Shown here piece by piece: positions 14,924-24,777 of a stretch of 52,080 nucleotides of DNA. The first letter of the stretch is position 1; the number at the start of each line of letters is the position of its first letter. Location of the stretch: assembly GCA_012517255.1 (NCBI GenBank), contig JAAYVH010000254.1, positions 1-52,080 of the forward strand, in the 5' to 3' direction. A program made the translations under genes and the position numbers. Source of the DNA: Chthonomonadales bacterium (GTDB lineage Bacteria; Armatimonadota; Chthonomonadetes; Chthonomonadales; CAJBBX01). Below the pieces are notes generated by a model. It had not been told where the DNA came from. It was given only the letters and a program-made list of their open reading frames with translations, and made no database searches.

Positions 14924-17900
14924 TCAGGGAGATACGTCTGTGGCATGCTCTGGCGCATACACGGCTATGGCAACGATCCGCGAGTACATCTCGTCGTTTG
15001 CCGAGCGCACCAGTATGCGCACGCGGTCGCTGCGGATGCCTGGCACTCCAACGACTATGGACGCGCTCGCGTTGTCACGTACTTCGGCGACCGTGACCCA
15101 GTCTCCAGCATGACGCACCTCTACGTCGAAGTCGCGAATCCCGTAGCGCTCCGCTGGATCGAGCGTGATGATCTTCACGGCGCGTATCTCCACGGGCGAC
15201 GGCAGGGCCACTTCGATCCAGTCCGGGAACTCGCCCTCGGTGCCGTCGTTCCATCCGCCGCCGCGAGCCCACCGCTCCCCGGTTGTGAGGCCCGCTATGA
15301 CCGTATCGGCGAGATACTGCCCCGAGGGGTGTTCCGACGAGGCGGTCGCTACGGCTCCGCGGGAGGCTAGCGCGACGTTCGTGAGGCCAGACAGGCTCGG
15401 CTGAGGCGGAGGAGGGGCAGGCGGTCCGGTGAGGCGCACGGGTCCAAACAATCCGGACGCCTCCTGGCCAGCGAACACGTACGGAGTGGGGTAGCCAGCG
15501 CCAAACTGCGGCGCCAGCGTGTTGAACACCGTGACTTCGATCCTGTTCAGGCCGGCCTTGAGCAGATCGGTGACATCGAACCGGTACGGTCGCCATATCC
15601 GCACGCCGGCCGGCTTGTCATTGACCGTAACCTGAGCGGTGCCGCGCACGCGTCCGAGATCAAGCATCAGCGGAGCTCCGACGTACGAAGCCGGTATGGT
15701 GATCTCCTGCACATAGCGGACGCCGCCGGAGTAATGGGGGAGACCCAGCTTCGTCCAGTCGCCGGTCTTCATCGCGCCGACGCCCACCGTGAACCGTACG
15801 GGGCTATCGAAGGCTGCCCCGCCGTAGCGGCCGGCAGGCTGCTCGATGCGAATCGCCGCGACCTGGCTGTGCTCCTGCAGATCCAGAGGCACTTCCACGA
15901 TGTTGCCGTCGGTCACCTCGCAGGCGCGTCCGGCAATCCACACGTTGAAGCGCCCCGCCGTCGGCACGATCATCTGGCGGGTGCCCGGAGGAGTTCGGAA
16001 CCTGTACCAGCCGACGCGCTTGTGTATCCCGGGCAGAGGATCAATGACGAGATCAGGGACCCAGGGCAGCACCGTGCGGTTCAGCCACGCCGAACCTGGC
16101 AGGATCGCGGGACGGGTTCGCGTCAGCCTGTCAACGACGCCCCACGGTTCACAGGGATGAACACCAACGACACGGGCACGCGACCAGCGCGCATCGTCAA
16201 ACCCGATCTGAACCCAACCTGCCGGCGCGGCCCGGATCACACGCCATGCGCTATCGGTCATGATGGTTTGACCTGCCGGATCGCCACGAGCGCCGTAGCG
16301 TAGAATCGCCACGATGCCAGCCGGTCCACCGAGGTTCATTCCGTGGATGGCGATGACGTTGCGTCCCGGTCGGAGGTAGCGTTCGACCGGGTAGCGCTCG
16401 GCGACGGACCACTGAGCCGAGCTGTTGCCGATCTCACGCCCGATCCGCGTGCCGTTCACATAGAGCTCATACCCGTTGTCCGCCGATACGGTGATGGCAG
16501 CCCAATCCGGACGGGACTTCAGGTCAAAGGTGCGCCTCGCATAGCAATCGGAGATGTCTGAGGTCTGGTCGGTCCAGATCCACGCAGGCTCGTCCATCGC
16601 TGCGTCGGGACGACCGATGTGCACGTAGGTTCTGAGAGGACTGGATCCCGCGTGCCTGAACTGCGCAGCCACCGCGTTGTAGCCTGCGAGCAGCCGAACG
16701 GGAACCGGATTCCCTGCAGGCAGCCACCGTCCATTCACGGCAACGCGAGCATCTCCGGCGCCACAACGAATGAGCGCATCGCAGGCCGTGGGTACATGAA
16801 CGAACGTCACAGCGAAGCGGACGGTGCCGGCAGGAGCCGTCCCGAAATCCAGGAAGTTGTCGGGTACACGGCCCTTTGGCCCAAGCCATTCGTTGTAGAT
16901 GCTGTCTTTCTCGATGCCGCTGCGTAAGGAGAACACCGCAGGGAGCCACACGTCGGGATCGGGTCTCCAGTCACCGTCGTCAGGACCGGGCATCTTGAGA
17001 GGCTTGTCACCCACGTCGGCCCGGCTGATCCACCAGCGCAGTCCGTAACCAGCCGTGACTGTCTGCCAGTCATCATCCTCGTGGTCCGGGTCATACCACT
17101 CGGACTCCACGCCGTTCTGTTCGTCCGTCTCCTCGCGGCATTTGAACCGGCGGCACTCCACCGGCACCGGATCGGCAGATGCCGGAAGCGCGAAGTCGCC
17201 CCAGCGATTGTCCAGAGTCGGCGCGAGGGCGACCCTCCATTCGTCGCGAATATTGATGGCCGGCGCCGAAGGGGTCGCCGTCGACGGCCTAACCCTGACC
17301 CGAGCACTGGCTGGCCACACGACGCCTTTTGGCTTCGTCTCGATCCTTTCCGAAGGCGCCGAGAGCTGCTTCGACGATAGAATGACGAACAAGGCCCGGC
17401 TCGATGCGAAGCTGACACGCGCCGTGACGCGGCCTGGCGATGCCGGACGCGACGGGACGGGGTGGATCGAGCCGGTCCACGGGTCTGCCACCCACGCGCG
17501 CCCGCTTCCCTTGAGCGTGACTTCCTGCGGTCCATCCTGGCCCGCACGACCCTCCAGGAAGTACACGTCCCTGCCGGCGATGCGCCGATGCAGGTACCGT
17601 CTGACGCCTGAGGCATGCGGCGGGACGCGCGCGGCGAGAAGGCGCGCCAGATGGGCGGCATTGGACTCCTCTGCGAGCGACATGCCTTTGCCTATGCGCT
17701 GCACCCGAGGCTGACCGATCGCGGCCGACTGTGCCGGTGGAAAGAGGGCAGATGTCGCGGCGGCCATTCCCGGATCATCGGATCCCGTCTCGGTAGCCAT
17801 CGAGGGTACGGCGCCGAGCGCCGCCACAATGCCGCCATCGCGAGCCAGATCGAGCAGCTTGCGCAGATCCGCGCGGCTCATGGCAGTGACGGAGGGCAAG

Positions 17901-19666
17901 GCCACGCAGCGGTACCGCTCGGACCCGACGCGCAGGAACCCAGATTGAATGGTGCCGCGCCTGAGAGACGCCTCGTCGAGAATGTCGTAGTCAATGCCAG
18001 CCTGCTCCAGCTCCCGGCAAAGCGTCAGGTAGGCATCGCGCGCCTTAGCGCCGGTCGCCGATACAGCGCCCGCATACGTGGATGCAGCGTGAATTGTGGA
18101 CGACGGATAGAGGACGGCGATATCCGAGACATGCGCTCCTCTGCTCAGCAGGAAGCTCAGGCGGGTCACATAGTCGGAGAACAACCGGTAGTGTTGCCAG
18201 TATGGCTGCCGAAATGAGGTACAGGGGGGAGCCCATTCCCACCACCCTCCCAACGTGGTGTAGTACCACGCGTGGGGATTGTACAGGTTGGCCCCCTGCG
18301 CATAGAACTCATGGATTCGCCCGGAAAGCTCCTCGAGGGTCTGCCCCCATCCGCTGTTGTAGAAACCCTCCAACCAGACGCGAGGCCGACCGTAGAGATG
18401 GGCGAGCGAGCTGTGGGGCTTGCTGCTTCCAGTCTGGTCGTTGCCCGGCGCCTGATACCATCGCATGGTGCGCATGTAGTCTACGTAGTAACGGTTAGCG
18501 GACACCGGATCGGCGTCACGCGTCATCTGATCGTACGCGCAGATCATCCCGTGCCTGCGATGCCATTCGTAGAGAGGCTTGAAGAACGCGCGCTCAAGCA
18601 ACTGGGCCTGCACATCGGCAACGTCGCATCGCACCTTCCCGGTGCGCGGTCCGATGTCATACCATAGCATGGGCAGAAGAGGCCGCAAATCGTATCCCTT
18701 GCGTCGCCGGAACTCCTGCAAGAACTCCCGAGTCCATCGGTTCATCGGCGGCAGCTCATCCTGAAAGGTTCCCGGGATGGTCGTGCCGAGGTAGGGCTTC
18801 AGCTTCCGCTCAAACTCCCCATGCACGAAGTTCAGCAGCTTGCCCGCGGCTACCGGGCTCATGTAGTCGAAGCCGCCCGGCGCTTCATGAAACAGCATGA
18901 TCCGATATCGCCCCGCCGGCAGTTGCCTGCTCAATCTGCCGTCTTGCAGTGATGAGCTGAGATCCTCGACAACGCCCGTTGGTCGTCCTTCCTTGTCGAG
19001 TTCGACGGCAGAAGCCGCCAGCGCACGCCCGGGCGCCGCCATGCGTACCAGTTTGGGTCCCACTACATCCTGCTCAAGCACGGCGAGCTCAACGGCGCGC
19101 CATGCCGGCTCTCGCTCCATCAGACGGTCCTGGATGCGCGCAGTGGAGAACCCGAGCTGGTCGTACAGCCATATCCGCATGCCCAGGGTCTGTGCCTTCG
19201 CCAGAACCCGTCGCACGAGGCTCCACCATGCAGCGGAGAAGAACGGCGGGTTATCGGCAGCCGAACCATAAAGCGGGCCTGACGGAGCGAGATTCAGGAT
19301 AACGGTGTTGTACACGTGGCCTTCGACCATTCGCTCCATTTGCCATTCGAGGCGCCGCCAGTCGAGGCGCTCGCCGCTCCACCACCATATCGGCACAGGA
19401 CTGTAGGATCGCGGAGGTGACGCGAACCTGGCCAGAATGTCCGCGAAGGCGCGATCCTCGGGAGAGAGCGGATCAGATTCGAGATGCGGGTGGACCGCTC
19501 GGCCGGCCTCGGCCGGGTTGGGCGTCGCAGGGGAAGGGGATTGGTTCGATCGGGACTGGAGTTTCCCCGCGCCAGTGGCCGCCGTCAGCATGCCCAGTGC
19601 GCCGACAGCCCACAGCACACGGACGGTCGCACGGGGGACGATGCTCCCGATCGGTTTGCCACTCAT
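14924..19666 (-). CDS. Very large secreted GH106-like (alpha-L-rhamnosidase-like) protein with F5/8 type C domain
   Basis: 1580 residues with an N-terminal signal segment (about 14-33). The catalytic part begins at PVPIWWWSGERLDW (91-103). It carries family-like features: FQDELPPMNRWTREF with Asp303-Glu304, RRKGYDLRPLLPML, AHLYGRPRVWLEGFYNSGW with Glu433, and a HDSD-like AHVSDIAVLYPSS. These match the GH106 layout; the two Glu are candidate catalytic residues. Galactose-binding-like domains follow (YELYVNGTRIGREIG and LDLGRVRGTAQVTVND), and a discoidin/F5/8C carbohydrate-binding domain fills the last 150 residues (ASSEHPSGQYLADTVIAG). ATG 19666 follows GGAGG by seven bases. It is the first gene of a two-hydrolase operon; GH106 assignment is by pattern, not search. 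Confidence 0.82.
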   Translation of the reverse strand: MSGKPIGSIVPRATVRVLWAVGALGMLTAATGAGKLQSRSNQSPSPATPNPAEAGRAVHPHLESDPLSPEDRAFADILARFASPPRSYSPVPIWWWSGERLDWRRLEWQMERMVEGHVYNTVILNLAPSGPLYGSAADNPPFFSAAWWSLVRRVLAKAQTLGMRIWLYDQLGFSTARIQDRLMEREPAWRAVELAVLEQDVVGPKLVRMAAPGRALAASAVELDKEGRPTGVVEDLSSSLQDGRLSRQLPAGRYRIMLFHEAPGGFDYMSPVAAGKLLNFVHGEFERKLKPYLGTTIPGTFQDELPPMNRWTREFLQEFRRRKGYDLRPLLPMLWYDIGPRTGKVRCDVADVQAQLLERAFFKPLYEWHRRHGMICAYDQMTRDADPVSANRYYVDYMRTMRWYQAPGNDQTGSSKPHSSLAHLYGRPRVWLEGFYNSGWGQTLEELSGRIHEFYAQGANLYNPHAWYYTTLGGWWEWAPPCTSFRQPYWQHYRLFSDYVTRLSFLLSRGAHVSDIAVLYPSSTIHAASTYAGAVSATGAKARDAYLTLCRELEQAGIDYDILDEASLRRGTIQSGFLRVGSERYRCVALPSVTAMSRADLRKLLDLARDGGIVAALGAVPSMATETGSDDPGMAAATSALFPPAQSAAIGQPRVQRIGKGMSLAEESNAAHLARLLAARVPPHASGVRRYLHRRIAGRDVYFLEGRAGQDGPQEVTLKGSGRAWVADPWTGSIHPVPSRPASPGRVTARVSFASSRALFVILSSKQLSAPSERIETKPKGVVWPASARVRVRPSTATPSAPAINIRDEWRVALAPTLDNRWGDFALPASADPVPVECRRFKCREETDEQNGVESEWYDPDHEDDDWQTVTAGYGLRWWISRADVGDKPLKMPGPDDGDWRPDPDVWLPAVFSLRSGIEKDSIYNEWLGPKGRVPDNFLDFGTAPAGTVRFAVTFVHVPTACDALIRCGAGDARVAVNGRWLPAGNPVPVRLLAGYNAVAAQFRHAGSSPLRTYVHIGRPDAAMDEPAWIWTDQTSDISDCYARRTFDLKSRPDWAAITVSADNGYELYVNGTRIGREIGNSSAQWSVAERYPVERYLRPGRNVIAIHGMNLGGPAGIVAILRYGARGDPAGQTIMTDSAWRVIRAAPAGWVQIGFDDARWSRARVVGVHPCEPWGVVDRLTRTRPAILPGSAWLNRTVLPWVPDLVIDPLPGIHKRVGWYRFRTPPGTRQMIVPTAGRFNVWIAGRACEVTDGNIVEVPLDLQEHSQVAAIRIEQPAGRYGGAAFDSPVRFTVGVGAMKTGDWTKLGLPHYSGGVRYVQEITIPASYVGAPLMLDLGRVRGTAQVTVNDKPAGVRIWRPYRFDVTDLLKAGLNRIEVTVFNTLAPQFGAGYPTPYVFAGQEASGLFGPVRLTGPPAPPPPQPSLSGLTNVALASRGAVATASSEHPSGQYLADTVIAGLTTGERWARGGGWNDGTEGEFPDWIEVALPSPVEIRAVKIITLDPAERYGIRDFDVEVRHAGDWVTVAEVRDNASASIVVGVPGIRSDRVRILVRSANDEMYSRIVAIAVYAPEHATDVSP

Positions 19667-19698
19667 CACAGACCTCCTCGCTGCCACAGGACGCACGC

Positions 19699-19704
19699 AG
19701 TATA
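19699..19704 (-). promoter_or_regulatory. Possible -10 box for the hydrolase operon
   Basis: TATACT on the minus strand lies 33 bases before the GH106-like ATG; the -35 at the right distance (AACATT) is poor. The 8-base AGTATACT is palindromic, so it also reads TATACT on the + strand. Confidence 0.35.
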
Positions 19705-19853
19705 CTGTCAAGACGCGGTGCAATGTTAGGGCGTTCTCACGAGGGAACGCGGTAGGAAGTATGCCGCGTAATCCCGTTGTCTCGCGAGCCGCGCAGGGCG
19801 CCGACGGCGTGCCGCGGGTCGCACCAGTGTCAGTCAGAAGGGAGCAGACCACC

Positions 19854-22800
19854 TTGGAGCATGCTCGCCCATCCCCCGTCCGGGCGTTCCCGCTCGCGGC
19901 TTTTGTCCTCGCCTCGCTCGCATGTGGCGGCTCAGCATTTGCTCAGCAGTACAGGAATGTCGTCAACGAGCCGTTCCGAACCGTTGCTTCCGGGCCAATG
20001 AGCGCCATCGTCGTCGATGTACCCGCCACCCGAGCGACAGCCGACCGCGGCGCTGTGTACTCGGCGGTGCGCGCCGCTCGATCGCGCAGGGACCGGTCCG
20101 TTGCCCGGTACCTTGAAGTATTCCGGCGTGTGACGGGCTATCGCGGCCGTCTGCACCCATGCGTACCCGACATCGTCGTTGAGCGCATGGGTGGCAAGCC
20201 CATTCTGCCGGCGCTGGCGCCGACACGCGCCGCCAACCAGCTGAGCTTCGCCTTCTTGCCAACCGGAACCGCTGGGGGTTGGACGGCCGCGTGGCAAAGC
20301 GACCTCAACACGATCATTGGCGTCGTCTACGCGGAGCTCGTGAACGTCTATGGCCCTCCGTCATGGTCCGGTACCGTCACGATCATCAACGGCGACAGCC
20401 TGCCAGCGGGCGAGATCATTTCGGACCCCGATGCTCTGTCGGGCGGCATCTACAACGTGTCGAGAGGCGAGATCACCATCCCGCAGAACCTCTCGGTGCA
20501 ATCGGCCATCCTCAACCTGACCCAGATGCTCGCCGTCGCATTCCACGGCCCGGCCCTCATTTCGTATGACCCCTGGGAGCGGGGCATGGCTCGTGCTGCG
20601 ACTCTGGCCACGCTTCGCAATGTCAAGCCTGTGCTCCAAACCAAACCGTCGGCGGTGTTCGGCGGCAGCCTCGGCGACTTCGAAGTCTACGATCCGATGT
20701 GGCACGCCCTGGATAGGTACGACTGGCTGAATCAGCCCGCGCTCGGCAACGACCGGTTCTACCCGGTCAGCCGCCAGAACACGCAGGCCAACACGGCGGG
20801 CTTTCCGCTGATGCTCGTGCCTCGGTTGCAGATGGCGGGATCGGCGTGGCTCAAGGTTCTCACCGAGGCGCCCACGTTTCTGGCGGCCTTCAACTCCGCG
20901 TACTACGCCGCGCTGTCGGCCGATCCCGGTCTGCGCAATCGTGTGCCCGACCTGGTCGCGGTGGCAAGGCAGGCGCTCGCCAGTATCGGCGTGACCTCTA
21001 TCGAGGGACTCCCGTTCGACGACTGGTTCCTCCGCCAGCACGTCCTCGACTCCAGCGTCTCGCCGGGTCCCAAGTTGTACGCGATGCCTTCGGCTCTACG
21101 ACCCGATGCGACGGACGATGACTTTGCTCTCGGAGTGATCCTGGCCTACTATCGCACGACGTTCGACGGCTCTGGCAACAGCGATGAAGTGGACCTCAAC
21201 GCCATCGGATATCCCATATACCGTGACTTCACCTTCGACAACCGGCTGTTCATTGGCGCCCAGTATGAGCGGGTGGACATTCGCGATGGGATCGGGACGG
21301 TGGCTCCGACCTTCTTCAACACGATCGGCGGAGATGCGGCGCTCCAGGGGCGCATGCGGATTACCATGGACTTCCCGATGGGTGCGGAGTCCGTTCGGAT
21401 CGAGGCCGCGCCGCGATCCATGGGGAAGGTCGGCCAGCCGAATAACCTCTGGGGTGTTGTCGTCGGAGCCGACACGGGCACCCTGAGGCTCGAGGCTGAC
21501 GGGATCGCCACGGCCGATATACCGGTACGTCAAGGGGCGTTTGGGGCGGCAGTGGATCCCGTTCTTCTCAATCAGCCTCGGAGAGCGACCGTGACCTTCA
21601 CGGATCCCACGAACAACGTAACGCAGCGCCGGTTGATCAGTGGGGTCGGCGAGCAGATCCTGGTGCTGGATGTGGCCCCGAGCATAGATGCGCGCGAGGT
21701 GACGCTTCCGGCAGGACCTGCGATGGTGGCGTTTCCCATCCGGCCTCTCCAGTCTCGAGCTGCAGACGCGCTGGTGAGCCCCACGACCGGGCTGCCGCTC
21801 TTCTCCGATGCCAGCCTGCTGATGGCGCAATGGCGACAGAGCCAACCCGGCGAGGACAAGTACCTGCGATACCCGAGCATGGAGCCCATCACCCCGGGCA
21901 AGGGATACTGGCTGTCCTTGCCGGCGGCGACAACCGTCAAGATCACCGGCCGTCTGGCAAGTCGCGAGCGTGATGTCACCGTGGGTCTCCTGTACGGATG
22001 GAATCAGATTGGCAACCCCTACGAGACGGCTATCACGCCCAATGACCTTCAGTTCCAGTACATGGCAGACAACGTTCCCGTGGATCTCTCCACGGCCGTG
22101 GCCCGCGGCTGGGTTGTGTCCCATACCATCCCTGGGGTCGGCCAATCGGCAATATGGGGCTATAGCCCTGCGACCGGCTATCGGCCTGCGCTCGTCCTGG
22201 AGCCGTGGACCGGATACTGGATTCGCGTATTGGTGTCCGAAGGGCTGACGCTGACCTACCGATCTCCGGCCGGCAGAGCGGCGCCAACGGCCGCTGCCGT
22301 GCGCTCATCCTCTGCAGGATGGTCTGTGGCGCTAACCGCCACCGATGTATCAGGAAGAGGCGCCACGGCGATGTTTGGCCAAGTCGCCGGCGCCACCCGT
22401 GGGCGAGATGCCCATCTCGACGCTGCTGCGCCTCCTGCGTTTGCGACGGGGGCTCCTGTGATCGGCTTTGACCATCCTGAGTGGACGGTGCAGGACGGTC
22501 TCTGCTACTCGGACTTCCGCGGCGCCGGCGACCGCTCCGTCTGGCGCCTGACCGTGGACACGCCCCTCCCGAACACCGCGTACACTCTCCGATGGGATGG
22601 ACTGGCTCGTGTGCCGAGAGCCACGCGACTGTGCATTGTTGATACCGCGACGGGCACGCGCCGATACATGCACGCTGCATCGAGCTATGCGTTCTCGTCG
22701 GGCACGTCACGGACACGAGTGTTCGAGATCGTGCCCGAGGTCCGGGGCTCCAGCGCTTTGCGCATTCTGAACGTACGGAGCGATCAGAGCCGAGCCGGTC

Positions 22801-23060
22801 GGGGACGGCCCGTGAGCATGAGCTTTGATCTTTCGGCTCCGGCCTCGATCAGTGCGCATATCGCGGACGGGGCAGGCCGGCTGATTCGCCGTCTTTCGCA
22901 GGGCAGATCGGCATCCGCAGGCACGACATCGCTCCTGTGGGACACACGCGATGACCGTGGCATTTCGGTTCCCGCTGGCGCATATACTGTCGTCATCACT
23001 GCACGAACTGCCGACGGCGATCTCGCCCGGGCAATCTCGCCGCTGGTGCTGACCAGATGA
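19854..23060 (+). CDS. Large secreted protein with degenerate peptidase-like domain and FlgD-type C-terminal tail
   Basis: About 1068 residues. A clear signal peptide ends at GGSAFAQQ, near residue 30. Residues 130-540 resemble a gluzincin-type peptidase region, but the place where an HExxH helix would stand reads LTQMLAVAFHG (about 222-232), and DPWERGMARA follows, so catalysis looks lost. Two blocks typical of secreted Armatimonadota-like proteins follow: PITPGKGYWLSLP and LLYGWNQIGNPYET. The C-terminus is a FlgD-like Ig domain (WDTRDDRGISVPAGAYTVVI), common on surface or secreted proteins. TTG 19854 is chosen because AAGGGAG precedes it and the signal peptide begins directly; GTG 19827 and ATG 19761 are alternatives. 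The lipoprotein gene follows at once. Confidence 0.75.
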   Translation: MEHARPSPVRAFPLAAFVLASLACGGSAFAQQYRNVVNEPFRTVASGPMSAIVVDVPATRATADRGAVYSAVRAARSRRDRSVARYLEVFRRVTGYRGRLHPCVPDIVVERMGGKPILPALAPTRAANQLSFAFLPTGTAGGWTAAWQSDLNTIIGVVYAELVNVYGPPSWSGTVTIINGDSLPAGEIISDPDALSGGIYNVSRGEITIPQNLSVQSAILNLTQMLAVAFHGPALISYDPWERGMARAATLATLRNVKPVLQTKPSAVFGGSLGDFEVYDPMWHALDRYDWLNQPALGNDRFYPVSRQNTQANTAGFPLMLVPRLQMAGSAWLKVLTEAPTFLAAFNSAYYAALSADPGLRNRVPDLVAVARQALASIGVTSIEGLPFDDWFLRQHVLDSSVSPGPKLYAMPSALRPDATDDDFALGVILAYYRTTFDGSGNSDEVDLNAIGYPIYRDFTFDNRLFIGAQYERVDIRDGIGTVAPTFFNTIGGDAALQGRMRITMDFPMGAESVRIEAAPRSMGKVGQPNNLWGVVVGADTGTLRLEADGIATADIPVRQGAFGAAVDPVLLNQPRRATVTFTDPTNNVTQRRLISGVGEQILVLDVAPSIDAREVTLPAGPAMVAFPIRPLQSRAADALVSPTTGLPLFSDASLLMAQWRQSQPGEDKYLRYPSMEPITPGKGYWLSLPAATTVKITGRLASRERDVTVGLLYGWNQIGNPYETAITPNDLQFQYMADNVPVDLSTAVARGWVVSHTIPGVGQSAIWGYSPATGYRPALVLEPWTGYWIRVLVSEGLTLTYRSPAGRAAPTAAAVRSSSAGWSVALTATDVSGRGATAMFGQVAGATRGRDAHLDAAAPPAFATGAPVIGFDHPEWTVQDGLCYSDFRGAGDRSVWRLTVDTPLPNTAYTLRWDGLARVPRATRLCIVDTATGTRRYMHAASSYAFSSGTSRTRVFEIVPEVRGSSALRILNVRSDQSRAGRGRPVSMSFDLSAPASISAHIADGAGRLIRRLSQGRSASAGTTSLLWDTRDDRGISVPAGAYTVVITARTADGDLARAISPLVLTR

Positions 23061-23071
23061 AAGGAACGGGG

Positions 23072-23989
23072 ATGCAACGAATGCGCAGCGCGCTGGCCAT
23101 CATCGGCGCGAGTCTCGGGGTTGCCCTTGCCGCAGCTGGATGCGGCGGAGGCGGAGGCGGAGGCACTCCTGCTGATATCGTGGGTCGGGTCCTGCTGACG
23201 ACAACCGGTCAACCGCCCAATCCGGCCGCGACCGTAACCGTCGCGGGAGCCGCATCGGTGTCAACGGGCGTGGATGGCAGCTTCACCATACGGAACGCCT
23301 CATCGGCAGCGAAGGAGATCACCGTCTCGGCAACCGGAATGACCACGCTCCGACAGGCGCTTCCAACGCTGACGCCCAACGCGGTCAATGATCTCGGCGA
23401 CATCTTCCTCACTGATAGCACCTACAACGCTGATGTGGATGGCGTCGTGGTGCGCGCTGACACGCTGGCTGCCGTCAGCGGCGCGGTGGTGCTCATTTCC
23501 GGCTTGCGCACGACGACCGACGCCTCTGGAGCGTTCTCGCTCAAGGGTCTTCCCGTCGGGTTGGGCGGAACCAACCAACCGGTGGGTAAGGTCATCGCAA
23601 CCGGGTTCGAGCCGAAGTCACTCATTCTCGATCTGCCGCTCGGCCCGACCGCGCCGCCCGATAACCTCGTGAACCACCTCGGAGAGATCCTGGTCTCGCC
23701 GCCGGTTGGCAGCATTCCGGGCGGGCCCTTCACGGTAGGCGGCAAGGTCACTTTGCAGGGTCAGACGGTCCATTCGGGCGTAACGGTGACGCTGATCAGG
23801 GTCTCCGATGACGTGACGCTTGGCTCGGTGCTGACGAATGACGCGGGGGCGTTTGGCTTCTGGGCTCCGGTGGGCGCCTATCGTGTGCGCGCGGAGAAGG
23901 CAGGCTTCGAGACCCAAGCGATGACTGTCACGCTCACCCGTCTCGACCAGCCAGTCACCGCGAACATCACTCTGGCGCCTGCACCGTAG
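23072..23989 (+). CDS. Lipoprotein with carboxypeptidase-regulatory-like Ig repeats
   Basis: About 305 residues. The start MQRMRSALAIIGASLGVALA leads to AAGC with Cys24 followed by eight glycines, a bacterial lipoprotein pattern with a flexible tether. The rest holds three repeats of the CarboxypepD_reg / DUF4480-like sandwich type: GVDGSFTIRNAS, TTDASGAFSLKGLPVG and LTNDAGAFGFWAPVGAYRVRAE. Such domains bind partners or serve as rods on the cell surface. ATG 23072 has AAAGGA six bases before it; an ATG at 23057 overlaps the preceding stop as ATGA and is the alternative. It is probably cotranscribed with the FlgD-tailed protein. Confidence 0.8.
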   Translation: MQRMRSALAIIGASLGVALAAAGCGGGGGGGTPADIVGRVLLTTTGQPPNPAATVTVAGAASVSTGVDGSFTIRNASSAAKEITVSATGMTTLRQALPTLTPNAVNDLGDIFLTDSTYNADVDGVVVRADTLAAVSGAVVLISGLRTTTDASGAFSLKGLPVGLGGTNQPVGKVIATGFEPKSLILDLPLGPTAPPDNLVNHLGEILVSPPVGSIPGGPFTVGGKVTLQGQTVHSGVTVTLIRVSDDVTLGSVLTNDAGAFGFWAPVGAYRVRAEKAGFETQAMTVTLTRLDQPVTANITLAPAP

Positions 23990-24009
23990 GCCCCCCGCCT
24001 CCCTATCTG

Positions 24010-24777
24010 ATGCTCGACAGCCATTGCCATCTGAACCACCCGGACTTCGCCGAAGATGCCGCGGCCGCAGTCGAGCGTGCCGTGGACGCGGGTGTCCGGT
24101 GCATGGTCACCGTCGGATACGATCTCGACAGCTCGACAAGGGCTGTCGAGATCGCTTCTCGGCACCGTGAAGTCTGGGCCGCCGTCGGCGTGCATCCTCA
24201 TGAAGCGCGCGCCTACGATCGAGCGGCAGAGGACCGCCTCCGCGAACTGGCCCGGCATCCGCGTGTTGTTGCGATCGGCGAGATCGGTCTCGACTACCAC
24301 TATGACTTCTCGCCTCGCGATGCGCAGCGGGCAGCTTTCCGGCGGCAGCTCGAACTCGCTGATGAGACGGACCTTCCGGTGATCATCCATTGCCGCGAGG
24401 CACACGATGATGCTCTGGAGCTGGTCGAGCGCCGACCGCCTCAGCGGCGAGGGGTGATGCACTGTTGGTCCGGATCGGTCGCCGAGGCCCATCGTGCGGT
24501 TGAACTGGGTCTGCTTGTCGGCGTGGCAGGCGTCATCACGTTCAAGAAGCGGGGTCAGCTGGCCGACGTAGTCCGTGGTGTTCCTCCGGAGACGCTCCTT
24601 GCTGAGACCGATGCGCCCTACCTCGCGCCTGTTCCCTGGAGAGGAAAGCGCAACGAGCCCTCCTATCTCCCGCATGTGATCGAGCGCCTGGCCCAGGATC
24701 TCGGCTATGGGACGGCTGAGACAGCCAGGCTCACCGAGGACAATGCTCGAACGCTCTTCTACCGCCTGGGGCTATGA
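24010..24777 (+). CDS. tatD: TatD family metal-dependent DNase/hydrolase
   Basis: 255-residue TIM-barrel metallohydrolase. All family motifs are in place: DSHCHL (first metal pair), AVGVHPHE, AIGEIGLDYHYD (Glu and catalytic region), IIHCREAHDDAL, HCWSGS and ETDAPYLAP (Asp ligand). TatD enzymes act as 3'-5' exonucleases on DNA/RNA in repair and RNA quality control, in the cytoplasm. No strong ribosome site precedes the ATG. It follows the lipoprotein gene by 20 bases and its last six bases overlap the end of the convergent wzt-like gene. Confidence 0.95.
   Translation: MLDSHCHLNHPDFAEDAAAAVERAVDAGVRCMVTVGYDLDSSTRAVEIASRHREVWAAVGVHPHEARAYDRAAEDRLRELARHPRVVAIGEIGLDYHYDFSPRDAQRAAFRRQLELADETDLPVIIHCREAHDDALELVERRPPQRRGVMHCWSGSVAEAHRAVELGLLVGVAGVITFKKRGQLADVVRGVPPETLLAETDAPYLAPVPWRGKRNEPSYLPHVIERLAQDLGYGTAETARLTEDNARTLFYRLGL

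Noticed and set aside
19701-19716. TTGACA next to TATACT on the - strand
   Set aside because: The two boxes are adjacent (one base apart), so they cannot form one promoter; only the -10 was kept, with low confidence.
23145-23165. GGAGGC-type triplet repeat
   Set aside because: It encodes the glycine tether after the lipoprotein cysteine, a common feature, not a separate repeat element.
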